64,000 nucleotides of DNA from Piezodorus guildinii (Eukaryota > Arthropoda > Insecta > Hemiptera > Pentatomidae), in the NCBI GenBank assembly GCA_023052935.1, contig CM041292.1:116742936-116806935 (forward strand). The letters are read 5' to 3'. A model generated the notes under the pieces. It was not told the origin of the DNA. It did no database searches and saw only the letters and a list, made by a program, of their open reading frames with translations. Each line of letters begins with the position of its first letter. The stretch's first letter is position 1. The position numbers were made by a program, and so were the translations under genes. Positions 43,746-53,929 of this stretch are shown in pieces.

Positions 43746-44060
43746 GAGAAGGCGTATAGCAAACAGACTGTTTTCTAAGAACAACAGATTTTTAGTCATA
43801 TTTCGTTAAATTGCTCACCTACAAATTCGTTTAACAATGCATTCATTAGCAATCGAATAAGTTAATGTACCCCTTCCTAGATTTTTACAAGTTAATAAAT
43901 AAAATTATTTTACTATTGAAGTTGAATATAATAAGTTAGAATTTAAAAAATGGTATTTACAAGATAATCCAGCTCTAAAACTAAAACAATGATGAAAAAA
44001 AATCGAATAATAATATGTTACCTATTTGATTAGTTGTTAGCTGATTTATAAATATATTTT
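43746..44060. other. AT-rich spacer, no gene seen
   Basis: Nothing recognised. Confidence 0.3.
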
Positions 44061-44310
44061 TTTTAAATCTACTGGGCGCAAACACGAATTTCACTTACAT
44101 TCGTTGTTAAAATCAAGTTAAGAACTTATAAATAAAGCTAGATTTAAAAAATAAAAAGGTAAATAAATTACCTTCAGTTTCATTGAAATATGTTTTAGAT
44201 TAAATAATACAACAGTATAAAATTGTTTTGTATAACAATCACGTAAGTTTATGCCTGATAGTCGCTTTATATTACCTTTCATAACTTTGTATATAAGATA
44301 ACGTTTTTTC
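44060..44310 (-). repeat. R1 3' fragment
   Basis: TTTAGATTAAATAATACAAC and TAAGTTTATGCCTGATAGTC then GCTTTATATTACCTTTCATA match the minus-strand R1 segment at 5160-5290 in order. CTACTGGGCGCAAACACG corresponds to the R1 end (compare TCTGGTGCGGTAACACGCG). Confidence 0.6.
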
Positions 44311-45061
44311 TAATTAATTTAGTAATTTTTATTTTAAATGAGAATTTAATTATTATGCCTATTAATGACTATAAAAAACAAATTTTTATAAAATATTTTG
44401 TGCATTTAACGATTATATATTTTTACTTTAATTACATAATTATTGTAATCCTTATTTTTGTTATAATTAAATAATTATGTATTCTCTACTGATTTGTATG
44501 ACTAAACAGAAGAATAAAAATATCGTCAAGCGTTCAACCTTCTCCGTCCTTAGCAACCATCCTAGTCCTAGAATGAAAATGTTAATCGTAACTGAAATTA
44601 GATTGTTAAGAAATCGAGCTGTAGAAACACTCATACCATCGCTATTACACATTTTTACGCTTATCTCGAAAAATCCCATAACAATATCGATTGATATCTT
44701 ATAAATGTATAATTAATTAGATGTTTTTTAATATCAAGTTAGTTGTTTTGTTTTCCCTCCTAAAAATTTTGGTCTTACATTTCAAGAACTCGAATATAAA
44801 ATAAAGAAAAAGAAACAGTCTATCCGCTGTCCGCGGCTTTTCTCCAAAAATGATGAATCGTTTTTTTTTATTTTGGCATAAAAATGACATGATATCCGGC
44901 AATGATTCTAATACATTGCTTAGGATATTAGGGGAACAGTTTTGCAATATCGGGCGATTAAAAAAAAATTAAATCAATGACATAGATATTTTTGATGATC
45001 AAGAAGTTGATCAGGCAGAGATCGCTCTCAACCTCCAGCTTTTTCCCTTTTTTTGTTATAT
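44311..45061. other. AT-rich stretch, no gene recognised
   Basis: Overlapping 70-76-codon frames on both strands around 44467-44947 share no family resemblance. Confidence 0.3.
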
Positions 45062-45145
45062 GACCACTAAATAGATCTAGGTGAGCCACAGAAGAGTCTC
45101 CCTAACCCAGGGTCTCCCAAGGTTGATATAACAGAATAAATAAAT
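45062..45145 (-). mobile_element. SINE2 fragment
   Basis: CCACTAAATAGATCTAGGTG, CCCTAACCCAGGGTC and ATATAACAGAATAAATAA follow the middle of the full SINE2 (51620-51700) with substitutions. Confidence 0.5.
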
Positions 45146-45370
45146 TGTCTTGCCTCAAACGTTTTAGGACCGGGGAGTATGCTTCTTACGTTAAGATAGA
45201 ACAATTGATTTCCAAAAGGTGATAAAGGACATTTTTTACGAAATTGATAATTTGACATAGTTATATTCTCATTATTTAGTGTTGTCTAAATCTTCTATTT
45301 GATTTTATCTGATAAATAATTACATTTAGTTTCGTACTAAAACATTTCATTCCACAACTTTAATGTAGTA

Positions 45371-45382
45371 AAAAAGAAAAAA

Positions 45383-45437
<55 letters not shown>
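45371..45437. repeat. Poly(A)-(TA)n tract
   Basis: About 30 A residues run into about 18 TA units. Confidence 0.95.
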
Positions 45438-45441
<4 letters not shown>

Positions 45442-45596
45442 GAAAAAGAACCAAGTAAGTTAGTTCAATATTATAGCAATGAGAAATTTTTGTGCTTCCT
45501 GTAAAACTTACTCAAATGGATATACGTGTAGTAACTTTTTGAAATTATCATCTCAATTTTCAATGTTTTTTTGTTATTTTGAAGTCGGAAAATCAA

Positions 45597-45830
45597 GGAG
45601 CGGTATGGACAAGTGGATAGGGCACTAGGCTACTGATCTTTGGTGCTCTGTTCTGTGGCAGAATATTTATATATTTTGTTGATTCGCCCGTAGAATGTCC
45701 ATACCTAGCCTCTATAAAGAGGTTTCATTGGAGAAAAATCTGGGACTGAGAGTGATTTCGGTTTAATCGCCTATTTGGACGGCCTAGAAAAAATACTAGT
45801 CTCTGAATATACTGAACCCAATTCTTCTGG
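45597..45830 (+). mobile_element. SINE2 copy, plus strand
   Basis: The head is AGGAGCGGTATGGACAAGTG then GATAGGGCACTAGGCTACTG. The body contains GTGGCAGAATATTTATATAT and CTAGCCTCTATAAAGAGG, homologous to the reverse complement of 51467-51783. The B-box region is decayed. Confidence 0.65.
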
Positions 45831-46019
45831 ACTGTAGAGGTACAGTTTTTATTTATTAAATAACATATCTAATTACTACTGCTATATTATGAATAATTGC
45901 AATTATAACATTAAATAATTGAAGAGCAGACCATACAAGTTTTGAAAGAACTTTACTTCATATAATTATGGAGATATTTTCCCCCCATGATTATGATACA
46001 TGAAAAAGTGTGTTAGAGC

Positions 46020-46400
46020 GGGGAAGTGTGTTATGAGATTAGGTTAGCCTGAGTGGAGAGCGGCAAACATGGACAGAGTACATGTTATTTCCTTAATGGG
46101 ATGGCTATGGATTGCGGCGGCCCTAGGAGGACAATTAGAGCAACACATGGATAGCGGTCGGGTGTCACACCGTGGGAAGGGAGGGCTCATCGAATTAGCG
46201 CCACGCGGCGGCACAATCACTCAGTCCTCTCTGCCCACTTGTTCCTACCCTGTCACTCCTGAGGGCTGTCTGTGTTAGCGCTTGGGCTTGCCCATTGTAC
46301 GGATTGGTTTATAATCTAAGGTTCGATACGGGGATTGATCTACTTCCCATTGGAAGGCGCTCTGTAACCAATTCCACATTATGGATGGAGGTCAGGTATT
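46020..46400 (+). promoter_or_regulatory. GC-rich island containing a short open frame
   Basis: Among the GC-richest non-repetitive blocks. It includes CATCGAATTAGCGCCACGCG and GATTGCGGCGGCCCTAGGAG, flanked by AT-rich DNA. The frame at 46069-46278 lies inside it. Confidence 0.25.
46069..46278 (+). CDS. Possible signal-peptide exon, 69 codons
   Basis: The ATG is in a good animal context (CGGCAAACATGG). The first ~23 residues, MDRVHVISLMGWLWIAAALG, have the layout of a secretory signal: a short charged start, then a hydrophobic core. The rest is polar and Gly-rich, ending TPEGCLC. I recognise no family, and a GC-rich patch gives long chance frames. It could be a first coding exon with the true 3' boundary at a splice donor inside the frame, or nothing. 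Confidence 0.15.
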   Translation: MDRVHVISLMGWLWIAAALGGQLEQHMDSGRVSHRGKGGLIELAPRGGTITQSSLPTCSYPVTPEGCLC

Positions 46401-46629
46401 AAACAAAATACCACCAATAGAGAGGGTGGAATGTTTTCTTTGTAAAAAAAATAAAACGGTGCTGTCCAAATATGTCTGGTCGCTAAACGAAAAAGCGCAC
46501 TAATCAATCCAAGCAAGAAATATCCTAGTTTTTATAACAATTTTTATTCTCGGTGGCGCGATAAGCCTTGTAGGAATTTAGCCGATTTGTTTAATCTACT
46601 GGGAGAATACACTCGTGTTTATCGATGAA
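46401..46629. other. Spacer, no gene seen
   Basis: Unremarkable, except for proximity to the SINE3 end. Confidence 0.3.
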
Positions 46630-46846
46630 TTTTTATTCATGAATGATTATTGGATAGGATCATCACTCCCTACGCCTATTTTTGTGAGAAGCTGGCGGCT
46701 GACGGGTATCATATCCCTGCGGAAGAGAATGTAACTAAATTCTTATTTAACTGACTGCTTGAAAAAGTCCCTCCAGACTGGGAAATGAACTCACGACCTT
46801 AGGCGTGAGAGACGAGCCCGCTAATCACTCAGCCGCGGGCTCTCCC
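46630..46846 (-). mobile_element. SINE3 copy 2
   Basis: The reverse complement reads AGCCCGCGGCTGAGTGATTA, B-box region GTCGTGAGTTCATTTCCC, then TATGATACCCGTCAGCCGCC and CGTAGGGAGTGATGATCCTA. The order matches copy 1 at 36299-36590. The 3' end is shorter, and no clear target duplication was seen. Confidence 0.7.
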
Positions 46847-47420
46847 TTTATAATAACAATTTAACTAATTATGATCATTGATAATTATCATATGTTTACA
46901 TTATTTATTATCAATATTAAACAATAAATCAAGAATATCACACCTTTTTTTTGTTTTTATATGGCACATAAACCGTACAAAAAAAGAGAAAAGTAAATGA
47001 ATAGATACGCAAACCATAATACAATTATAATTAGTTTAATTAATTATTAATTTAATCCGGGGTTGAAATCCCCATTTTTCTCCCTTGGCAATTACTCTTA
47101 AATCTTTTTGAATTGAGCGGCAATGTTATAAATAGTTATCTACATAAAGGAATAGAGATTATGGAATGAAAAACTAGAAGAGAAACAACTTACTTCAGGC
47201 TTTGGTCCACCGCTAGCCGCCTGATGAGACTATATTGTGAACCGCTTTATATTATTATATTATATCATATTTTGTTTCATGCTGGATTTATACTTTGAAC
47301 TGAACTACAGTTACAGTTCGAAAATAAGTGTAGTACAATGTTTTTTTAGTTTAAATATTATTATTTAAATTCCTATTATTGAAATAATAAAACTATCATA
47401 GCAATTCATTTTTTGTTGTT
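46847..47420. other. AT-rich spacer, no gene seen
   Basis: Nothing recognised. Confidence 0.3.
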
Positions 47421-47640
47421 TGTAATTAATTGCTGTGGCGTCGGGGGAGAAGGGGAAGGGAATGGTAAAAAGGCTGATACCTCTTCTCGAGTAGGTGAGA
47501 CTTGTAATTAAACAAGTTCTTCAGCGAAATTAAAACTTGATGTCGCAATAGGATTTGGCCTCGAGAAGCAGTGCTTCAGAACTACAGTAGGTCAAAGACA
47601 GTGTTGTGAACTGGATGGTCAGCAGCAGGAAGACGAGAAG
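47421..47640. promoter_or_regulatory. GC-richer island with a palindromic TAAT site
   Basis: GCGTCGGGGGAGAAGGGGAA is followed by ACTTGTAATTAAACAAGT, a palindrome (ACTTGT/ACAAGT around AATTAA) containing a homeodomain core. There is no frame. Candidate regulatory element. Confidence 0.22.
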
Positions 47641-48085
47641 GGAGGATATAATACAGTTACCTTATGATTAGAAATCGCGAGTTTACCTATGGCCTTCACC
47701 TCTGTTACATATCTTAACAGTTCAAAACAAAAACATTGTGGAGTTGCCGATGATATTTGGCAATAACTCTTGTTAACCTTTCTAATATTTCTTGTTATTA
47801 TTTATTTAGTGTTATACTTAATTTTTCAACTTTGCCTCAAACTGTCAGCTAAAACTTTTATACTGACTAATGGGTTTATTTTATATGGTATCCTGTATTA
47901 TCGGTAAGGTGTTGAAGGGTTATTTTAAGATAATAAAAAATAAAATTATAATATTTGTTAATCTTGTTTTTAATTCAAGGACAGAATCTTTAGAGGGAAG
48001 AATCCATTACTCAAATACGAAGACTGAAGCTAAAATCGCCCGCCATAAGACTCTTCCAGAGAAGAGTACTTTATAGAATTTATTA
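47641..48085. other. AT-rich spacer, no gene seen
   Basis: A 68-codon plus-strand frame (47870-48076) is unrecognised. Confidence 0.3.
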
Positions 48086-48089
48086 ATAA

Positions 48090-48420
48090 TTAATGGGAGA
48101 GAGGGATTAAGGCTAATATCAGATATAGGGGAGGAAAGTTGGCGGGAATTAGGGGATCGGGCACTAAAGATGTCAGCCTTCCCCCAACGGTAAGTGGTCC
48201 CCTCATCCCGGGGTAGCTGCACCCTCCCATTGTGGTCGAGAAGTGAACGACCATCTTCCGTCATAAGACATGGATTCAGGGGAGCCGGAGGAGGGTACCC
48301 TTGTAGTCGTAGATTAGCGATGTAGTCTACTCCGCACGTGGCTGCATTACTACAACCAGCGTCATTTTACAAGCACCGTTGCTTCACTACTTCTTCTGAT
48401 CTAGTTATCTTGATCAACAC
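48090..48420. promoter_or_regulatory. GC-richer island with GGATTA-type sites
   Basis: GAGGGATTAAGGCTAATATC holds a K50-type GGATTA and a TAAT core, followed by GC-rich non-repetitive sequence to 48420. An 85-codon minus-strand frame (48007-48264) is unrecognised. Confidence 0.22.
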
Positions 48421-48828
48421 AATGTTCTTAGGTTATAAGATGTATTACTAGTTTCCTCAGGACTCCTATTGCAATTAGTTAATTCTGCTCCATTCCAGAA
48501 TTTTATAATCGGTCTGATGCAAAATTAATAATACAGAACAACATAAAGTAAAACCAATAACTATAATAAATTAATTATTAAGAGAAAACAGAAAAAATTA
48601 ACACAAATAATTTCACAATTTCTTCGTATCTTGCATGTGAATATCTTATTTGGGTTCCTTCAGTTACTATTTGTGATTCCTTGTCAGTTACTATTTGTCT
48701 AATTTATGTTCGTATGTCAACATACAGACAGGTTTTTTACTTAAAAGTTATTTTTTCTATACTTTGCAAGGGTCTTATTTTCGATTGGTTATAGAATAGC
48801 ACGACATTTCAAAAATATTTTGCTTTTA
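48421..48828. other. AT-rich spacer, no gene seen
   Basis: A tandem GTTACTATTTGT(G/C) duplication lies near 48663-48700. No gene. Confidence 0.35.
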
Positions 48829-49740
48829 TTGGGTTGATGCAAAATTAATGCAGGTTTTTAGTAGGTATTGTAAATACGCCATATCTTTACTTTAACCATA
48901 TATATATTTAATCAAAATAATTTCCATCTGAATCAATGCACTTTTGCCAACGTTCAACAAGCTTTCTTATTCCACCACAAAAAAAATCCGAATCCCTGGA
49001 CTCAATGAAATCACGAAAAGAATTTTCAATGTCGTCCTGGTTTTGAAAATTTTTCTCCCTCAAAAAGTTGTCCAGATGCCTGAAAAAGTGGAAGTCTGTA
49101 GGAGAGAGGTCAGGTTAATAAGGCGGATGTTGGAGAACTTCGTAGCCAAACTCGTGCAGTCGTCGAAGCGTTGGTTGTCCAACGTGTGGTCTGGCGTTAT
49201 CGTGGAGCAGGATCGGCCCCTTCCGATTCATCAATGCTGGGCAAAGACGTTGCAATTTTTGATTCATGCTGTCAATTTCTTGACAGTACTTGTCAGCAGT
49301 TATAGTCTCACCTCGATTGAGAAAGCTTTGACCTCAGCTGGTCGTTGGCCAGAGCAAGATGACGGCCCCGACCTTCCTTGTCTTCGAGGTCGAAATCTCC
49401 TCTGCGAAACTTCTGGAACCAACGCTGCACCGTGCACTCATTAATAGCCCCCTGACCCCAACACTTCATTAATATTACGAGCCGTTTGCGCAGCGCTGCG
49501 CCCTAATTTAAATTCGTAAAAATAAATTTGACGAAAATCGCACTTTGACATTTTCGATTCAAGACCTTTGAACACAATGAACAAAACGATTTTACTAAAC
49601 AAATTCATGGTGAAAGAGAGGGTATTAGATAAGGTTTGTTTTGGTATAATAATGATCAATGTTAGGATTAGCTTTGTTTACACAATTGGAATTAAGATAT
49701 TGCAATAGAGGAAACCTGCATTAATTTCGCATCAACCCAA
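48829..49740 (-). mobile_element. Mariner, internally deleted copy
   Basis: The inverted ends are TTGGGTTGATGCAAAATTAA and, on the other side, TTGGGTTGATGCGAAATTAA, with TA at 48827-48828 and 49741-49742. The outer sequence is nearly the same as the full mariner at 62090-63375. About 375 bp is missing: GCTGAGGTCAAA (near 62502) is joined directly to GCTTTCTCAATC (near 62880). At 912 bp it keeps both ends and could be mobilised by an active transposase. Confidence 0.95.
48900..49659 (-). pseudogene. Broken mariner transposase
   Basis: The N-terminus is open to MSKCDFRQIYFYEFKLGRSA and AQTARNINEV. A one-base insertion (GTGTTGGGGTC versus GTGTGGGGTC in the full copy) then shifts the frame and a stop follows near 49441. 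The internal deletion removes the second helix-turn-helix, the WVPHQL motif and the first catalytic Asp. Residues around the second and third Asp remain in another frame. The long plus-strand frame at 48944-49444 is an antisense shadow. Confidence 0.9.
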
Positions 49741-49742
49741 TA

Positions 49743-50985
49743 GATAAATAGTTTTATATAAAAAAACATCATCAGTACGTTGCAATTATAATATAATTAT
49801 GCATTATATATAATGATCTAACAGAAAGCACGAAAAAAATTGAGTATATTTATAAATAAATATCACAGTAATTTATTTTTACTCTTTTGAATAATTTGTT
49901 TCTAGAATTCTACTTTTTCTTTTTTTTTACTAAGAAGCAATGCTTTTTTTCAGCATTTTGAGCTGACAATATTTCAAAATATTTTAACTTTCAAACTATT
50001 ATTCACGGGAAAGCCCTGAAAAATTTTAGCCACTTAGCCGATTGGTCCCCTAAAAATATCGTTACATTACATATGTTACACTTATTTCATAAATACTATT
50101 GCTTGAATAAGTCTGCAAGTGACCTACTTAACCTATTAGGCAAGGACTAAAACATACTATTTAAGTACTAAATTGAATCATATTTATCACAAAATAGACA
50201 TGATTCAAAAAACCTAATATAGAATGTAGTATAAACAATTTAGTGTTAAAAAAATGATTTCAATATAAAGATCATATACATTATTTCTCTTGGAAACATT
50301 CATTTTCAGGTCATCTATTGAAACACTTATCAAGATGATGGTAACAATCTTGGAAAGAACATGTATATGAATCTACTTTTAAACCTTTATTTATAAAAGA
50401 AAGTCACTATCCACTCAATTTTGTAGTCATCGCACTATCCCAAAAGCGCTGAGATTGTAAGGCTAGAATCATTCCTAAAAGTTCCCCATATCCTCTATAT
50501 ATTCGTCCTCTATATGGTAGGAAAAAAATATATCTAAAATCATTAAAAAATGTTCTTCATATAACTGAAAATGTATAAGTACTCATTTAAAAGACAATCA
50601 ATTTTCTGACCACATTAAAACGAAGCCACCTTAATCTGACCCGTATTAGCAAAGATTCTAAATAAATTATACCCAAACATATTAAAATACGTTAGATTTT
50701 GTACCCATATTAAAAGCAAAAAAGTGCGTTTTTTTTAAGAGGAAAACTTCTTTCACGGATGGGAAAATTTCACTTTGACGTTTCAAACGATTTATGGTTC
50801 AATAAAAGCTATAAAGTTTTGATTAATTATGGTTATTCATATTTCTATTGGCATGTTATTGAATATTTTACAAGATAAAATTAAGATCTTTCATTATATA
50901 ATAACCTTATATTACCTGTGAAATAGTTATAGATAAAAATAGTTATAAGAGCAACTGATTGACTTATAAAATTACTCTTACTATT
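49743..50985. other. AT-rich stretch, no gene seen
   Basis: Over 1.2 kb without recognisable coding or repeat features. Confidence 0.35.
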
Positions 50986-51014
50986 AATTTATTAACAAAA
51001 AAAAAATGAAACAT

Positions 51015-51043
51015 TCGTGAGCGAAACCTTGGGGTACAGCTAG
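51015..51043 (+). mobile_element. Possible Helitron-like 3' end
   Basis: GCGAAACCTTGGGGTACAGC then CTAG followed by T. A short ACC-TTG-GGGT hairpin about 10 nt before a terminal CTAG, followed by T, fits Helitron 3' ends. The 5' end and body were not identified. Confidence 0.25.
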
Positions 51044-51458
51044 TTCTTGTACAATCAGCCAAAATTTTGGAATTACTTAAAAACAAGAGTTTAAATTAAT
51101 ATTATTCTGTTCGCACTAATAGATACCATTTGCTGACATAAACTCTCTTAAACATTTATGTTCGTAGGTCTATTCCTCTTATGTTTTTTATTTTATATCG
51201 TATTTAAATCATTCTCGTCATTAGTATAGTTCAATCATCAAGTATAGTTAATCAAACAAAAAAGTTTATAAACTTTTCAAAGGCTCAAAGTGCAATGTTA
51301 AACCTCTTTCTACTTGGATGTAAGACTCCAAGAGCTTTTTTTTACGACTATACCACGTTTTACCTGAGACCTACCAAATTGGTCCAGGTAAGATTATAAG
51401 ACAGTTAAATATTTATGTGTACGAATATTACTGAATGCCAACAAAATTATTAAAATTA
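51044..51458. other. AT-rich spacer, no gene seen
   Basis: Nothing recognised. Confidence 0.3.
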
Positions 51459-51466
51459 TCCACATG

Positions 51467-51783
51467 TCTAAAAAAACCTGTACCACTACAACCCATGAAG
51501 GGTCTTGGCCTCAGTACATATAGAGATTCGTACTGTTACTAGGTCAACGGCTGTGCAATGAGGTTATTAGATTGAGATCACACTCAGCTGCCAGGTTTTT
51601 TCCACAATTTGGATACCCACTTTATAGAGGCTGGGTCTGCCTCAGGAGGGTCCCAATACCCTGTGGTCGACCCCCTACTGAAATAACAGAATAAATAATA
51701 TTCCGCCACAGCCGGGATTCGAACCCAGGACCCGGAGCACAGCAGACTAGTGCTCTATCCAATAGACCACGCCGCTTCCATCC
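51467..51783 (-). mobile_element. SINE2, full-length tRNA-derived SINE
   Basis: An 8-bp duplication, TCCACATG, flanks it at 51459-51466 and 51784-51791. Read on minus, the head is GCGGCGTGGTCTATTGGATA then GAGCACTAGTCTGCTG, with B-box GGGTTCGAATCCC, a good tRNA-like A/B-box pair. The body includes CAGCCTCTATAAAGTGGGTA and ends AAGACCCTTCATGGGTTGTA then GTGGTACAG. At least three shorter relatives are in the window. The A/B boxes make it look like a tRNA gene, but the body and duplication show it is a SINE. Confidence 0.9.
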
Positions 51784-51791
51784 TCCACATG

Positions 51792-52015
51792 CCTACCTAG
51801 TTTTTAAGTAATTAAAAGCTGAACTTTGTAAAAACTGGTTTGTCCACGTTATCATAATATGTTAAAGTAACCAATAATTTCGATGGAGGAGTTCTAGTTA
51901 AAATAAAATATTTAAGAGCACTCGCAAATTATTTACTTTTACTAATCTCTCGAAGTGACCTACACCAGTATTTTATCGTAACTGTTAAAAAAAAAAAATT
52001 AAAAAAATGTATCGA
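51792..52015. other. AT-rich spacer, no gene seen
   Basis: Nothing recognised. Confidence 0.3.
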
Positions 52016-52019
52016 GAAG

Positions 52020-52480
52020 ATTGAGCTATAAAGAGGCAGAACGGAAGAGGGGAGGCCGTTGATCAATATTCAGACTCGAGGGTGGGTCCGACGTTAAAAA
52101 TCAAATTAAGGATTTAGACTGCCTCATTACTTAAGGAGCGGATTGGAGACTGTCTAATTCCCGCCGGCCATTATTCATGAGTCCTCTCCTCCCGGAGCCT
52201 GTCACAATTAGATTTTTCTTATTCAGCTTCTCCGGTGTCTTATCTCAGCATCTTATTTAAATTCTATTAACTTACTCACTTTACCTTCCTAATTGCTTGA
52301 TTGGTCGATAATGTGCTTTTTGTATGATTAACTGAAGAGGGCGATTTGTTTACAGGGGCCGGTATCAGGTTGAAGTATCTGATGGAGTCTTTCTTTATGA
52401 CCTGTTGCCAGATCCTATCTCAAGGCAGGCTTTCTCTTCAATATTCCTCAAGGGAGTGTTTCTTAAATAGAAGGGGGTTT
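52020..52480. promoter_or_regulatory. GC-richer island with homeodomain sites
   Basis: Contains GTTGATCAATATTCAGACTC, AAATCAAATTAAGGATTTAG, CATTACTTAAGG and CCATTATTCATGAGTCC in non-repetitive, GC-richer DNA. An 82-codon plus-strand frame (52346-52594) at its right edge is unrecognised. It is one of the better candidates for a conserved enhancer in this window. Confidence 0.25.
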
Positions 52481-52659
52481 ATGAAAAATAATTGCTATAT
52501 GGCCAAAGAAACTTCGAAGATAGTATTCGGGGAACATAATTCAGAGATTATTTTACGTTTAATTTTATACAACCATCTCTATAATATCACATAGGACAAA
52601 TATTCAATATCATTGTGAAATAAAAACTCGATTCTTCCATAATCATAATTTATTATCTG

Positions 52660-52775
52660 AAGGATAAGATGGTTCGAAGGACAATCAAAAAAAGTTTAAA
52701 AATAGTGAAAACTATTTATTTACTGACATCACGACCCACCAGGGAGGGCTTCCAGGCAAGAGTCAAGAAAAAAAT
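52660..52775 (-). repeat. R2 end, decayed
   Basis: On minus: CCTGGAAGCC, GGTGGGTCGTGATGTCAGTA, AATAAATAGTTTTCACTATT, then CCATCTTATCCTTC. The order matches the R2 ends at 42300-42430 and 43180-43305. The CTGATGA and GAAA boxes are mutated. Confidence 0.5.
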
Positions 52776-53319
52776 CAATATATTCATATTCATAACACGG
52801 TAAAATATTTATTATCTTATTATTATAAATATATTTTCGACTTTTCGGGGTCTTACCATCAGCCAATTCTTATTCAGAATCTTCTTTCAGGATTTTTTTT
52901 TAGTTTTAAAATATGGTATTTTTACCATCCATATTAATAATAATAAATTCTTTATTTATTCTGAGACAAGTCCCTTCAGAATTATGTTACAGACAAATCA
53001 AATTGGAACTTCAGTATCTTAGAGTAATAAAAAAAATAAATAAATAAAATAAACAAAAAACAACAGAAATAACAAAGAAAATGAATAATAGTAATAAATT
53101 AACTGGTAGCTTCTAATAATAATAATTTTAAAAAACAAATAAAACAAACTAGACAAAAAATAAAATATTTACATATTCATATATACAGAGCTAATTAAAA
53201 TAAATTTACAATGCTTATGATAATTGTAACATAAAATACATAAATGTTTGAATGCAATGCATAATAAGATATAGTAAATAACTGTTTTTCTCTGCTCTAT
53301 TTGCTCATTTTTATTGAAC
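52776..53319. other. AT-rich spacer, no gene seen
   Basis: On the minus strand, GGCTGATGG near 52855-52865 is followed by CCCCGAAAAG, another weak CTGATG...GAAA arrangement. A-rich sequence at 53020-53070. No gene. Confidence 0.3.
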
Positions 53320-53562
53320 TTTGCTGATTAATTGGGGTAATTTGAGAAATGGATCGACAAAAAGTGTTTGAACAAACGGGATTTGAAGGCCGGAAGAGTA
53401 TTGGAGTGACGGATATGAGAAGGAATAGAATTCCATAAGGACGAGGATCTGATAAGGAAAGATCTGTCGAAAGCTGCGGTTCGATGAGGCGTTACATACA
53501 GGTCCGAAGGTCGCGAACGAGTGTTGCAGGTGTGGACGGAGGATTTAAATGAAATATATCTG

Positions 53563-53635
<73 letters not shown>

Positions 53636-53710
53636 CTGAGATGTAAGATGGACGTTGAGATCGGAGAACTTGGTAAAGGAAGGATGCCAGGAGGTACTCA
53701 TCGTTAAATA
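53320..53710 (-). pseudogene. CR1/L2-type LINE C-terminus split by a (TA)n tract
   Basis: The minus strand encodes [13 protein letters not shown] (53640-53700), then a (TA)n tract, then [40 protein letters not shown] and [20 protein letters not shown], ending at a stop near 53331. The YNTRS...F..R...LWNSLP..I....L..FK..L..F series is the standard end of CR1/L2-group ORF2 proteins. About 70 terminal codons are undisrupted apart from the dinucleotide tract, so the copy is fairly young. RT core absent. Confidence 0.85.
53562..53629. repeat. (TA)n microsatellite inside a LINE
   Basis: About 34 TA units interrupting the LINE reading frame. Confidence 0.95.
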
Positions 53711-53717
53711 TATTAGC

Positions 53718-53719
<2 letters not shown>

Positions 53720-53760
<41 letters not shown>
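53720..53760. repeat. (TA)n microsatellite
   Basis: About 19 TA units, 90 bp upstream (in LINE sense) of the previous tract. Confidence 0.95.
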
Positions 53761-53761
<1 letters not shown>

Positions 53762-53875
53762 CTTTATATATCTGAATAAAATTATTTTAAATATGCTCAA
53801 CCATTGCAATGACCGAATCTCTTCCTTTTTTTTTGTTTCAAAATCAATTGTTTTTAACTTCACAATCAATTGCTG

Positions 53876-53877
<2 letters not shown>

Positions 53878-53926
<49 letters not shown>
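53878..53926. repeat. (TA)n microsatellite
   Basis: Third TA tract within 370 bp, about 23 units. Confidence 0.95.

Positions 53927-53929
<3 letters not shown>

Noticed and set aside
48944..49444. 166-codon plus-strand frame
   Set aside because: It is antisense to the deleted mariner copy; the same antisense pattern occurs under the intact mariner at 62385-63092.
51700..51775. Possible tRNA gene on the minus strand
   Set aside because: A and B boxes are good, but a SINE body follows and an 8-bp target duplication flanks the whole unit. No complete cloverleaf is evident.
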